In this document: positions 17,221-26,198 of the stretch, piece by piece
How positions within the stretch are numbered: the stretch's first letter is position 1
Layout: each line of letters opens with the position of its first letter
Assembly (NCBI RefSeq): GCF_013359945.1
Contig: NZ_JABWCS010000217.1
Span: forward strand, 165,812 to 229,811
Direction of reading: 5' to 3'
Length of the DNA: 64,000 bases
DNA from: Paenibacillus agri
GTDB lineage: Bacteria; Bacillota; Bacilli; Paenibacillales; Paenibacillaceae
Made by a program: the position numbers and the translations under genes
Notes under the pieces: model-generated
The model's database searches: none
What the model saw: only the letters and a program-made list of their open reading frames with translations
Told to the model about the DNA's origin: nothing

Positions 17221-18795
17221 TTATTTCAAATACTTCATAGGATTCAATGCCGATCCGTTCTTGCGGATCTCAAAATGCAGATGCGTGCCGGTGGAACGTC
17301 CTGTACTGCCCATGACGCCGATCTTCGCACCCTGCTCCAGGCGCTGTCCTTGGGATACTGAAATACTGCTCAGATGACCATAGTAGGTCTCATAGCCGTT
17401 GTTGTGATTAATAATCACTACATTGCCATAGCCGCTCTGCACGCCCGCAAAGGAGACTGTACCCGCATCTGAGGCCTTGATGCTCCTGTTGCCTGACACC
17501 AGGTCTACGCCCTTATGGGCACGGCCCCAGCGTTCCCCAAAGCTGCTGGAGATCGTAGCACCGCTGACCGGCCATGCAAACATGCCGGATGCTTGCCCGA
17601 TTACTTTGGTGCCGGATGCTTGCGAGGCCGCTTTAGTGCCGGATGCTTGCATGGCCACCTTGGTCCCCCGGTATACAACTTCCGGGAGTGAGGCCTTCAG
17701 CACCGTCTGGCCTAGCCATTCCTCTCGCACCACAGTTCCATTCTCCTTGGTCAACCGGTACTGCATTTCTTTAAGTCCGGTTTGTCCGGGACGAACCACC
17801 TTACTCTTGCCCGCTTCCAAAAGATCACTTGTACGCACGACCACTTCTGGTTCCGTTACAATCTGCTCGGATACCTTCTCTACCGTCACAACGGTAAGTT
17901 CGGGCTGAGGCACCGTCAGCTGTAGCTCATCCCCAATCTGTAGTGTCAATTCCTTGACCTCCGGATTGTTGCGGAAAATATCAGCCTGCGTGATCCCAAA
18001 CCGCTTGGCGATAGCCGAGATGGTGTCGCCTTCCTGAACCTCATAGAGCAGCGGGGCATCTTTGCCTTCCGTCAGCACCTTGACCGCTTCTTCTATGTTC
18101 AGCACCTTGTTGGGGTCCGCCTTAGTCGGTTCAATCGTCACCTGCTCACGTATCTTGGCCGATTCTACCAGCTCCGGCGAGGATTTGGAAGCAGTGGATG
18201 CTGCTGCCCCGCTCGCTGCTGTCCGCTTCAGCTGGGCGCCTTGTGATCCTTCTGTTTCTGGCACATAATGCTGCTTCACTCCCTGCAGCACAGCATTAGC
18301 AGTTTCCTGATCCTTGACGATGCCGACAGCCTTGCCGTTCACCATCAGCTGCACACCTACCGCATACGCCTTGAGCATGCCATCCAGCTTCTTCAGAGTG
18401 GCTTCGCTTTCAACCGTTGGCTTGTATGCCCGGTCAGGCTTCGTCGTAATCCCTTCCGTCTGTACAACCATCAGCGCTCCCGGGTACTTAGTCTGATATT
18501 CCTGTCTCTTCTTCTCGAAGAGGACGGACAGCTCCTCCGCATCGCGGATTGTGCCAATTTCCTTGTCATGCAGCATTACCCGGTAAAAGCTCTCCGTGTT
18601 GGCAGTCACATACTTCTTCTCTGCATTGATGCCAATTACGGTGAGAAGCGCCAGACCGGCTGAAGCCATTATCCAGTAGCGCCAACGTCTTCGAGGCTTC
18701 CCTTCTTCATGAACATCCTTCACTCCGGATTCCGCAGGCGTCTCCGCGTTGTTCTGCAGCTTCCCCATCCGGCGTATAAAATTGAATCCTTTCAT
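17221..18795 (-). CDS. M23 peptidase with LysM and G5 domains
   Basis: This protein of about 524 residues is a membrane-anchored cell-wall endopeptidase. It has one helix near residues 42-58, an N-terminal extracellular region, a LysM module (YEVQEGDTISAIAKRFGI), a G5-like beta domain, a short repeat linker, and a C-terminal M23 domain with HKGVDL and HLHFEIRKNG metal-site motifs. Such enzymes cut peptide cross-links in peptidoglycan. I chose ATG 18795 (MKGFNFIRRMG), which has AAAGGGAG upstream; the frame opens 30 nt earlier without a site. Lying directly upstream of walR suggests functional linkage, although a terminator separates them. Confidence 0.87.
   Translation of the reverse strand: MKGFNFIRRMGKLQNNAETPAESGVKDVHEEGKPRRRWRYWIMASAGLALLTVIGINAEKKYVTANTESFYRVMLHDKEIGTIRDAEELSVLFEKKRQEYQTKYPGALMVVQTEGITTKPDRAYKPTVESEATLKKLDGMLKAYAVGVQLMVNGKAVGIVKDQETANAVLQGVKQHYVPETEGSQGAQLKRTAASGAAASTASKSSPELVESAKIREQVTIEPTKADPNKVLNIEEAVKVLTEGKDAPLLYEVQEGDTISAIAKRFGITQADIFRNNPEVKELTLQIGDELQLTVPQPELTVVTVEKVSEQIVTEPEVVVRTSDLLEAGKSKVVRPGQTGLKEMQYRLTKENGTVVREEWLGQTVLKASLPEVVYRGTKVAMQASGTKAASQASGTKVIGQASGMFAWPVSGATISSSFGERWGRAHKGVDLVSGNRSIKASDAGTVSFAGVQSGYGNVVIINHNNGYETYYGHLSSISVSQGQRLEQGAKIGVMGSTGRSTGTHLHFEIRKNGSALNPMKYLK
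17584..17664. repeat. Three tandem 27-bp repeats inside the M23 gene
   Basis: Three consecutive 27-bp units each begin GCCGGATGCTTGC and end with an AGT/GGT triplet. On the coding strand they give three copies of a 9-residue unit of the form TKxxxQASG, forming a linker just before the M23 domain. Sequences differ at the middle codons, so the array is not brand new. Confidence 0.85.
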
Positions 18796-19104
18796 GAAAC
18801 TCTCCCTTTCAGCTTGCATCTCCATGCCGCAGGTCAGCGGCCAAGCTTAGAATTACGACCCCACATGTATCCTCTGCTGTATATATTTCTGCTTCTATTG
18901 CTGCTTAGATTCGTATGATTATCTCTGGTGATATGGCCTCGAAAAAGGTTACAAAATATTAACCTTATTTAGTCCTTGTCTACTTTAACATAGCCAGCCG
19001 AGGATTTTCAACTTTACCGGTATGGAAAAACCCGCGTTTTCAGCGGGTTTTTTCCAGTTATATGGATATTAAAGGGTGATTCCGTGTCCAAATAATGACA
19101 GATT
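18796..19104. other. Intergenic region upstream of the M23 gene
   Basis: These 309 bp contain a terminator at 19026-19055 for the gene to the right and AT-rich sequence likely to hold the M23 promoter. No convincing -35/-10 pair or small ORF was found. Confidence 0.4.
19026..19055. terminator. Terminator of the 225-residue gene
   Basis: An AAACCCGC/GCGGGTTT stem (19028-19035 with 19043-19050) is flanked by A-rich sequence on the left and T6 on the right, so it could work in both directions. On the minus strand it lies about 50 bp after the stop of the 225-residue gene. Confidence 0.7.
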
Positions 19105-19782
19105 TCAATGCAGCGAAGTCTCCGGCACTGTAGGCGTAAGCATTTTCATCAACTCGTCATATTCCTTGGGGTCCACATATTTCGCGATAACCGCCTGGAG
19201 TTCCTTAACCTCCGCCTCCGTCAGCCCGTCCTCCATCGCAGCCGAAATCTTCTGCATTTCCTCCTGAGGCAGCTTGTTCATCAGGATATTGAAAATGTTA
19301 ACCTTCTCTGCAGACGGCAGGTTGTCCTTCAGGTCACGCATAGCCTCCGGGGTCATCACCAATTGCTGGTCCAGGGCGCTTCCCCCTTGGTTATGAGAAT
19401 CTGTGGACTCGCCAGCAGCCTGTCCCATGACCGGGAGCGCATCCTCCGGCACCTTCTCCTCAGCTGGCTTATCGCCACCGGACGGGGAAGGGGAACTTGA
19501 CGCTTTTGGCGTATCCGTGTTGCTGCTGCTCTTGCCCTTATCCTGTACCGTCTTCCCCTTGTCCCCATTCACAACCTCTGCAACAGCAGGCTTCTCCTTC
19601 GTACCCATCAGGCTCCGCATCATCCCGACTATCCCCGGTGCAGGTTTCTCCAGCTTGATATCAAAGCTCGCCAGCACCGATTGAATATAGGCATTCACCA
19701 CAACTCCCGTCGTCAGAATCGAAAGGGTGCTCGCCAGCACTACAATCATGCATACGGCAAGCGCACGCTTTACCAGTTTCAT
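19105..19782 (-). CDS. Anchored or secreted protein of unknown function
   Basis: This 225-residue protein begins MKLVKRALAVCMIVVLASTL, a membrane anchor or uncleaved signal (about residues 5-28). A middle region rich in Ser, Pro, Lys and Gly (about 70-120) looks disordered. The C-terminal third is acidic and helical (PQEEMQKISAAMEDGLTEAE, YVDPKEYDELMKML) and resembles a small helical domain. I do not recognise the family. AAGGGAG lies 8 nt before ATG 19782; the frame opens 9 nt upstream at a GTG that is too close. It lies between purA and the M23 peptidase and has its own terminator, which suggests an independent unit with an envelope or sporulation role. Confidence 0.7.
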   Translation of the reverse strand: MKLVKRALAVCMIVVLASTLSILTTGVVVNAYIQSVLASFDIKLEKPAPGIVGMMRSLMGTKEKPAVAEVVNGDKGKTVQDKGKSSSNTDTPKASSSPSPSGGDKPAEEKVPEDALPVMGQAAGESTDSHNQGGSALDQQLVMTPEAMRDLKDNLPSAEKVNIFNILMNKLPQEEMQKISAAMEDGLTEAEVKELQAVIAKYVDPKEYDELMKMLTPTVPETSLH

Positions 19783-19913
19783 GTTTACCACTCCCTTAGT
19801 ATCTGTTCAACGCTGACCCTTAAGGATCATGCCGCTTCTACATCCATCCTTCCAGTATTGACGGGAACAGACCTCGGGAAACCTTGAAGTATCCATGAAA
19901 TCGGAAAAAAGGC

Positions 19914-19942
19914 AACAAAAAAGAGGCCTCTGACGAGGCCCC
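19914..19942 (-). terminator. purA terminator
   Basis: A GGGGCCTC/GAGGCCTC stem with a 4-nt loop is followed on the minus strand by TTTTTTGTTG, just after the purA stop. Confidence 0.8.
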
Positions 19943-19949
19943 TTCAAAA

Positions 19950-21236
19950 TTAGATATAGATTGGCAATACTTGATTTGTCTGCTCACGGTTGCGTCCTAC
20001 GGAGAAGATCGCAATTGGAATGCCTGTAAGTTCCGCTACACGCTCTACATATTTCCGCGTGTTGGCTGGAAGATCTTCCAGGGTCTTAGCAGACGTGATA
20101 TCCTCACTCCAGCCTGGCAGCTCTTCATAGACAGCTTCACATTCAGCCAGCATTTTGAGGCTAGCCGGGTAATGTGTAATAACCTCGCCGCGGTATTTAT
20201 AGCCGGTGCAGATTTTTACTGTCTTCAGTCCGCTCAGAACGTCAAGCGAATTCAGCGACAAGCCTGTAATCCCGCTCACACGACGAGCATGGCGAACCAC
20301 AACGCTATCGAACCAGCCCACACGACGGGCGCGTCCAGTAACGGTACCGTACTCATGTCCGGTCTCACGGATATAATCGCCAATCTCATCACTCAGCTCA
20401 GTAGGGAATGGACCGTCACCCACACGGGTAGTGTAGGATTTGGCAACCCCGATAACCTGTTTGATTTTAGATGGACCCACACCGGAACCAATGCAGACAC
20501 CGCCAGCTGAAGGATTGGAAGAGGTCACGAACGGGTATGTGCCTTGATCGATATCAAGCATTACCCCTTGTGCGCCTTCGAACAATACCTTGGATTCAGC
20601 ATCAATTGCATCATTCAGGACAACCGATGTATCAGCCACATACTTGCGCAGCACTTCAGCATACTCGAGATACTGAGTCAGAATCTCCTCAACGTCCAGC
20701 GGCTCTGCACCGTACACTTGAGTGATAACCTGATTCTTCTCTCCCATCAGATGACGCAGACGCAATTCGAACTCTTCTGCATCCATCAGGTCAGCAATCC
20801 GGATTCCGTTACGGGCAGCCTTGTCCATGTAGCATGGGCCAATCCCTTTACGGGTCGTTCCGATCTTGTTCGGACCTTTGCGGTCTTCTTCTAGTGCGTC
20901 AAGCAGAATATGATATGGCATGATAACGTGAGCACGGTCGCTGATGACCAGATTTTCTGTGTCAAAACCGTTCTCGTGAATATAATTAATTTCCTCGATC
21001 AACGCAACCGGATTGATAACCATTCCGTTGCCGATGACACAAGATTTCTCTTTATAGAATACGCCTGATGGAATCAAGCTCAGCTTGAATTTCTTACCGT
21101 CAATCAGAATCGTGTGACCGGCATTGTTGCCCCCCTGATACCGGGCAACTACATCTGCGCTCTCTGCTAGAAAGTCAGTGATTTTCCCTTTGCCTTCGTC
21201 TCCCCATTGTGTTCCCACGACGACTACCGTTGACAT
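19950..21236 (-). CDS. purA: Adenylosuccinate synthetase
   Basis: This 428-residue enzyme makes adenylosuccinate from IMP, aspartate and GTP, the first committed step to AMP. The N-terminal GTQWGDEGKGKITD is the P-loop with the catalytic Asp; QGGNNAGHT, GTTRKGIGP and the GTP-site NSLDVLSGL motif are also present. ATG 21236 is 7 nt after GGAGG; a second ATG 6 nt upstream is too close. A sigma-A promoter at 21362-21390 and adjacent inverted PurR-like boxes suggest control by purine supply, and the leader is about 120 nt. Confidence 0.97.
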   Translation of the reverse strand: MSTVVVVGTQWGDEGKGKITDFLAESADVVARYQGGNNAGHTILIDGKKFKLSLIPSGVFYKEKSCVIGNGMVINPVALIEEINYIHENGFDTENLVISDRAHVIMPYHILLDALEEDRKGPNKIGTTRKGIGPCYMDKAARNGIRIADLMDAEEFELRLRHLMGEKNQVITQVYGAEPLDVEEILTQYLEYAEVLRKYVADTSVVLNDAIDAESKVLFEGAQGVMLDIDQGTYPFVTSSNPSAGGVCIGSGVGPSKIKQVIGVAKSYTTRVGDGPFPTELSDEIGDYIRETGHEYGTVTGRARRVGWFDSVVVRHARRVSGITGLSLNSLDVLSGLKTVKICTGYKYRGEVITHYPASLKMLAECEAVYEELPGWSEDITSAKTLEDLPANTRKYVERVAELTGIPIAIFSVGRNREQTNQVLPIYI

Positions 21237-21361
21237 GTTCATTCCTCCGTAGGTGCTCGCACAGCACCATTATTTTTCATAATATGGGCCCTGTACACTG
21301 ATCTTATGTACGCAGCCCTTGCGGGCGCTTCAGCGGTTTTTCCCGTTAAAGCACAATAACC

Positions 21362-21390
21362 AGTGTACCAGCCGTCATTTTCAAAGTCAA
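21362..21390 (-). promoter_or_regulatory. purA promoter
   Basis: On the minus strand TTGACT (21385-21390) and TACACT (21362-21367) are 17 bp apart. The inferred start is near 21355. Confidence 0.65.
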
Positions 21391-21392
21391 AT

Positions 21393-21436
21393 AAAAACGA
21401 ACGATTATACATAGAAATGTACAATCGTTCGGATAT
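21393..21436. promoter_or_regulatory. Inverted PurR-like boxes that also form the dnaB terminator
   Basis: Two half-sites face each other: AAAAACGAACGAT (21393-21405) and, on the other strand, ATATCCGAACGAT (complement of 21424-21436). They match the Bacillus PurBox consensus AWWWCCGAACWWT at 11 and 12 of 13 positions. They sit immediately upstream of the purA -35. Read as RNA on the minus strand, the same repeat forms a long stem followed by TTTTTATTT, directly after the dnaB stop, so it is also a good intrinsic terminator. Confidence 0.6.
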
Positions 21437-21450
21437 TGTCAGAATTAGGT

Positions 21451-22812
21451 TTAGCCTGCAAAAGGTTCTGCATGGGCCCTCTCGTAGTTGACGAACTTGT
21501 TGAAATTCTTAAGGAACACCAGCTCCACCGTACCCACCGGTCCGTTACGTTGCTTGGCGATGATAATCTCGATGATGTTCTTCTTCTCGGTCTCCTGGTT
21601 GTAATAATCGTCGCGATACAGGAAGGCAACGATATCGGCATCCTGCTCGATAGAACCGGATTCCCGCAAGTCACTCATCATCGGCCGTTTATCCTGGCGC
21701 TGTTCCACACCACGACTGAGCTGTGACAGTGCGATAACCGGCACATCCAGCTCACGGGCGATCATCTTAAGGGTCCGGGAAATTTCCGAGACTTCCTGCT
21801 GACGATTCTCACCGGCCTTGCCGCGACCTTGAATCAGCTGTAGATAGTCGATCAGGATCATGCCGAGGCCCTTTTCCTTTTTCAACCGGCGGCATTTGGA
21901 ACGAATATCAGTGACGGTAATCCCCGCCGTATCATCAATATAAATCTCAGCCTCTGATAAGGATTGAATCCCCATCGTCAGCTTGGACCAATCATCATCA
22001 CTCTTGAAGTCACCGGTACGCATAAGGTTGGCATCCAGATTGGCCTCGGCACAAATCATCCGCTGCACAAGCTGGGCTGCCCCCATCTCCAGACTGAAGA
22101 TAGCGACGGTCTCTTTGGCACGAACCGCGACATTCTGAGCGATGTTGAGCGCAAAGGCTGTCTTCCCTACGGAAGGCCGTGCGGCCACAATGATAAGGTC
22201 ATTCCGCTGGAAGCCGTTCGTCATCTTGTCGAGATCGGCGAATCCGGAAGGGATTCCGGAGGTGTTGCCCTTGTTCTGATGGAGCACTTCGACCCGCTCG
22301 AAGACTTCCATCAGGACATCACGGATGGCGACGAACCCGCTGCCACTGCGGCGGTTGGAGATTTCCAGAATCCGCCGCTCGGCATCGCTCAGCATATCAC
22401 CGACATTTTCGCCGCCGGTATATCCTTCGCTCACAATTTGCGTCGCTGTACGAATCAACCGCCGCAGCATCGCCTTCTCCTCGATAATCTGCGCGTAATA
22501 ATCTACGTTGGCCGCAGTCGGCACCGCATGTGCCAGCTTGGCCAAGTAGCTGACACCTCCGATATCCTCAAGCTCGCCCTTATCCTGCAGCTTGGCGGTC
22601 AGCGTAACAAGGTCAATCGGCTGGCTCTCTTCTCCGAGCTGCACCATCGCTTCAAAGATCATCTGATGCGGTTTATCGTAGAAGTCTTCGGTGTTCACCC
22701 GCTCCATTGCGGTAATTAACGCCTCATCCTGGAGTAGAACAGCGCCGATGACAGCCTGCTCCGCTTCCAGATTCTGCGGGGGAATCCGATCGAAAAAGAG
22801 ATCTCCGCCCAT
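21451..22812 (-). CDS. dnaB: Replicative DNA helicase (DnaB family; DnaC in Bacillus)
   Basis: This 453-residue ring helicase opens the replication fork. It has an N-terminal primase-interacting domain (about 1-150, RIPPQNLEAEQAVIGAVLLQ) and a RecA-like domain with Walker A ARPSVGKTAFALN, a Walker B ending LIDYLQLI and a C-terminal ALSQLSRGVEQR motif. ATG 22812 has GGAGG upstream and lies one base after the rplI stop. It is the last gene of gdpP-rplI-dnaB; purA follows after a terminator. Confidence 0.96.
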   Translation of the reverse strand: MGGDLFFDRIPPQNLEAEQAVIGAVLLQDEALITAMERVNTEDFYDKPHQMIFEAMVQLGEESQPIDLVTLTAKLQDKGELEDIGGVSYLAKLAHAVPTAANVDYYAQIIEEKAMLRRLIRTATQIVSEGYTGGENVGDMLSDAERRILEISNRRSGSGFVAIRDVLMEVFERVEVLHQNKGNTSGIPSGFADLDKMTNGFQRNDLIIVAARPSVGKTAFALNIAQNVAVRAKETVAIFSLEMGAAQLVQRMICAEANLDANLMRTGDFKSDDDWSKLTMGIQSLSEAEIYIDDTAGITVTDIRSKCRRLKKEKGLGMILIDYLQLIQGRGKAGENRQQEVSEISRTLKMIARELDVPVIALSQLSRGVEQRQDKRPMMSDLRESGSIEQDADIVAFLYRDDYYNQETEKKNIIEIIIAKQRNGPVGTVELVFLKNFNKFVNYERAHAEPFAG

Positions 22813-22813
22813 C

Positions 22814-23260
22814 TTATTCCTCCGTTACCTGAACCTTAAGCGTAGCTTTTACTTCCGTATGCAGCTTCACACTTACCTGAGTTACACCCAGGTGACGAAT
22901 CGGTTCGCCTAGCTCAATTTTGCGTTTATCAATAGTAATGCCGTTTGCGGAAGCCAGGGCTTCAGCAATTTGCTTACTGGTGATAGCACCGAACAAACGG
23001 CCGCCTTCGCCGGCTTTGGCCTTCATTGTCAGCGTCAACTCGTCCAGCTTCTTGCCAAGGTTCTGTGCTTCTTCCTTCTCATTATCCTTGCGGCGCTGTT
23101 CAGCAGCAGCCTGATTCTCCAGCACCTTCACATTGCCCTCTGTAGCTGGGCGAACCAGACCACGTGGCAGCAGGAAGTTAGTAGCGTAGCCTTCGGATAC
23201 CTCTTTGACCTGACCTTTTTTACCTTGTCCCTTAACATCTTTTAAGAAAATGACCTTCAT
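22814..23260 (-). CDS. rplI: 50S ribosomal protein L9
   Basis: This 148-residue protein has the L9 N-terminal domain (MKVIFLKDVKGQGKKGQVKE and GYATNFLLPRGLV), a long connecting helix and the C-terminal RNA-binding domain (AGEGGRLFGAITSKQIAEAL). It binds 23S rRNA near the L1 stalk. Its ATG overlaps the gdpP stop by 4 nt (ATGA) and it ends one base before dnaB, so all three appear translationally coupled. Confidence 0.97.
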   Translation of the reverse strand: MKVIFLKDVKGQGKKGQVKEVSEGYATNFLLPRGLVRPATEGNVKVLENQAAAEQRRKDNEKEEAQNLGKKLDELTLTMKAKAGEGGRLFGAITSKQIAEALASANGITIDKRKIELGEPIRHLGVTQVSVKLHTEVKATLKVQVTEE

Positions 23261-25263
23261 TCGAACAGACCCTCTTTCGCTTCAATTTCTGCCAGCACCT
23301 TAAGCAGTCTGGCCTCTGCTTCCTTGCAAGTTGCCTCAAGCTGAACTGCAGCATTGGATAAATGTCCGCCACCGCCCAGCTTCTCCATTACGACCTGCAC
23401 ATTCATGCGCCCAAGTGAACGGGCGCTGATGCCGATCAGGCCGTCAGGCCGCTCACTGATGACAAAGGATGCCACCACATTCGTCATGCCCAGCAGCGTA
23501 TCTGCCGTCTGTGCAATCAGAAGCTGGGGAATCTTCATCCCCGGCTGAGTCACTACCAGGGCGATATGGTCATAGACCATACGTGCGTGCTTGATAATCT
23601 CCGCCTTGGAGATGTATTCTTCGAGATCCTCTTTCAGCATCCGCTGTATGAGAATCGTATCCGCGCCGATCCGGCGCAGGAACCCTGCGGCTTCGAAGGT
23701 GCGCGAGCCTGTGTGGAGCGCGAAATGCTTCGTATCCACCGTGATTCCCGCCAGCAGCATTGTCGCTTCCAGCGGACTTAGCTGAACCTTGTCATGGATA
23801 TATTGCAACAGCTCCGTGACAAGTTCGCAGGTGGACGAGGCATACGGCTCCAGGTACACGAGCACAGCCTCGTTGATGAATTCCTCGCCCCGCCTATGAT
23901 GATCGACAACCACAATCCGGCTGGCGTGCTGCACAAGCCGCGGTTCCATCGTCATCGATGCCTTGTGGGTATCCACCACAATCAGCAGCGTATGCTCGGT
24001 CATGATCTGCATAGCCTGCTCAGTGGAGATGAAAGACTTGTGCAGCTCCTCATCCTTACGGATCTGTTCCAACATACGCGTGATGGACGGGTTGGGCCCT
24101 TCCAGCACAATGTTAGCCTCCACGTTGTACATCTGTGCTGCCTTGAGCAGTCCAATCGATGCCCCGACGGCATCGATGTCTGGCGTCCGGTGCCCCATAA
24201 TCAGCACCCGGTCGCTCTCCTGCATCAGATCGCGCAGTGCGTGGGCGATGACCCGCGCACGCACCCGCGTCCGCTTCTCAGCGGCGTTGCTCTTGCCGCC
24301 GTAGAAGGACAGCCGCTGGCCGGACTTGACGGCCGCCTGATCGCCGCCCCGCCCCAGCGCCATGTCCAAACTGGACTGGGCCAGCGCCCCAAGCTCGCTG
24401 GCGGAGTCGGCCCCGAAGGCCAGCCCGATGCTCAGTGTCATCGGCACCTTCAGATCAGCGGTCATCTCCCGCACTTCGTCGAGAATGACGAACCTGCTCT
24501 CCTCCAGTGCCTGCAAGCTGCGGTGGTTGAGCAGCATAAGGTACCGCTCTGACGAAAGTCTCCGCAGATATACCTCATACTCCTTGCTCCACTCGGTAAT
24601 CTCGCTCGTCACCTTGGCAATCAGCGAGGTCCGCTGCTGGTCATCCATCCCCTGCGCCGACTCGTCCAAATTGTCCATCATGACTATGCCAAGGGCAAGT
24701 TTCTCCCCCTCGTAACGTTCACGCAGAACAACAAGATCTGTAATCTCATACAGGTAGAGCAGACGTTCACTAGGGATAATCACCACCTGGTAATACCGTT
24801 CATCCACGGTAATTTCCACACGGTGGTCCTTTACCGCCCCGTCTTTGGCGGCTTCACGCTTCCCCTGTGCGCTTCCGGCAAGGGAAGGCATCAGATCAGG
24901 GAGGAGTTCCTGAATCGCCTCCCCGACCAGCGACTTGCGGGCAAAAATATCTCCCGCATTCCGGTTATGCCATTCTACGGTACGGTCCTCGCTGTAGAGG
25001 ATAATCCCGAGCGGCAGCATACTGACCGCTTCCCCTTCAATCCGCTTAATGCGAAACGACAGCCCGTTAATATACTCCACCAGATTCCGGCGGAACGAAA
25101 TCTCCGCCTTCAGCATCGTGAAGCATAAGGTGCCCGCCAGAAACAGACTGACGATTCCCAGGGCCCAATTATAGATGCTCACGACTATAATAAGTACCAG
25201 CAGCAGCATGAACGCCCAGACGGTATGATAGCCGTGCCAGCGTCGTTGCAGAAATTTAGGCAT
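23257..25263 (-). CDS. gdpP: c-di-AMP phosphodiesterase GdpP (YybT)
   Basis: This 668-residue protein has two N-terminal membrane helices (about 12-50), a PAS-like domain (about 60-170), a degenerate GGDEF domain and a C-terminal DHH/DHHA1 phosphodiesterase with HRTPDIDAVGAS, VVDHHRRGEE and GGGGHLSNAAVQ. GdpP hydrolyses c-di-AMP to pApA and so sets envelope tension, potassium balance and beta-lactam tolerance. It overlaps rplI by 4 nt and follows the DUF2232 gene by 11 bp, a conserved Bacillales order. A c-di-AMP-binding-type CBS protein is encoded 1.4 kb away. Confidence 0.94.
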   Translation of the reverse strand: MPKFLQRRWHGYHTVWAFMLLLVLIIVVSIYNWALGIVSLFLAGTLCFTMLKAEISFRRNLVEYINGLSFRIKRIEGEAVSMLPLGIILYSEDRTVEWHNRNAGDIFARKSLVGEAIQELLPDLMPSLAGSAQGKREAAKDGAVKDHRVEITVDERYYQVVIIPSERLLYLYEITDLVVLRERYEGEKLALGIVMMDNLDESAQGMDDQQRTSLIAKVTSEITEWSKEYEVYLRRLSSERYLMLLNHRSLQALEESRFVILDEVREMTADLKVPMTLSIGLAFGADSASELGALAQSSLDMALGRGGDQAAVKSGQRLSFYGGKSNAAEKRTRVRARVIAHALRDLMQESDRVLIMGHRTPDIDAVGASIGLLKAAQMYNVEANIVLEGPNPSITRMLEQIRKDEELHKSFISTEQAMQIMTEHTLLIVVDTHKASMTMEPRLVQHASRIVVVDHHRRGEEFINEAVLVYLEPYASSTCELVTELLQYIHDKVQLSPLEATMLLAGITVDTKHFALHTGSRTFEAAGFLRRIGADTILIQRMLKEDLEEYISKAEIIKHARMVYDHIALVVTQPGMKIPQLLIAQTADTLLGMTNVVASFVISERPDGLIGISARSLGRMNVQVVMEKLGGGGHLSNAAVQLEATCKEAEARLLKVLAEIEAKEGLFE

Positions 25264-25274
25264 GACCTCTCACC

Positions 25275-26192
25275 CTATCGTTTCGATTTCGTCACAAGCT
25301 CGCGCAGCGGGAACACCAGATCAATGATCCCGATGATCCGCAGCGGCGGAAGCAGGATAACAGGAACCGCCAGCAAAATCGGCATCACTTTATTCCATTT
25401 CCGTTCATGCGCCAAAAAGAAGAAGAATCCGATGGCCTGAATCATAAAGCCAATTCGCAAGAGTGGCAGCAGATTGGCGGCGATCATGAGCATATAGTTG
25501 CTTTTTGAACCCGAGAAAATCAGTTGAATCACAATTCCAATCAAATAGTACCAGATAAAAGATCTCGGCAGTCTCCATTCCCGTGCAGGCTTGAGCTTCG
25601 GAACCGCAAGATCCATGCTGTTCAGGATAGGACGGACGATGGAGTGTGTAATAACAGCAATCATAAAGGAACTCACAATCAGCGTCATCGGGATCATCTG
25701 GATCGTCATGTGGCTGATCATTCGTACATCCTCAGACGTAAAGCTCAGATCGTTCAATAGCGGATTGGTCGTACCTAACTGCGACATCGGTGAAGTCACC
25801 ATTTCCAGTACATCGTTCACGTAGCCAGTCAGGTCAAAATGGAACAGTGCTGTTCCCAGCAGCAGCATAAGCATGAACTCACCAAGAATGGTAATCGTCC
25901 CTGCGAGCAAGGTGGACATTGCTGAAGCACGCTTTCTGTACCATCTGCCCATCACCAGGGCCGGAATTAAGAAATAAAGCGCAATCAATAAGTATACCGG
26001 GGTGATTAAAGCAATAATCAGCAGCACCGGCACTACATGCAGAATAAACTGCTTGGTACTAAGGCTCGTGAACAACACAACAGCCGGAACAATCATAAAT
26101 AATGTGGTGATAATTAGCAGCGGGGTCGATAGAGATAGCAGCAAGAGCAAATAAGCGATACTCCAAGCTACCGATGTCCAACGAAATTTCAA
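25275..26192 (-). CDS. yybS: DUF2232 (YybS-type) membrane protein
   Basis: This 305-residue multi-pass protein has about eight membrane helices and few charged loops. It has the length, topology and position (directly before gdpP) of the YybS/DUF2232 family. The fold resembles small-molecule transporters of the S-component type, but the ligand is unknown. The start appears to be TTG 26192, 7 nt after AGAGGTG, and the gene begins 6 bp after the MazG-like stop, so co-expression is likely. Confidence 0.8.
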   Translation of the reverse strand: MKFRWTSVAWSIAYLLLLLSLSTPLLIITTLFMIVPAVVLFTSLSTKQFILHVVPVLLIIALITPVYLLIALYFLIPALVMGRWYRKRASAMSTLLAGTITILGEFMLMLLLGTALFHFDLTGYVNDVLEMVTSPMSQLGTTNPLLNDLSFTSEDVRMISHMTIQMIPMTLIVSSFMIAVITHSIVRPILNSMDLAVPKLKPAREWRLPRSFIWYYLIGIVIQLIFSGSKSNYMLMIAANLLPLLRIGFMIQAIGFFFFLAHERKWNKVMPILLAVPVILLPPLRIIGIIDLVFPLRELVTKSKR

Positions 26193-26198
26193 AAGTAT

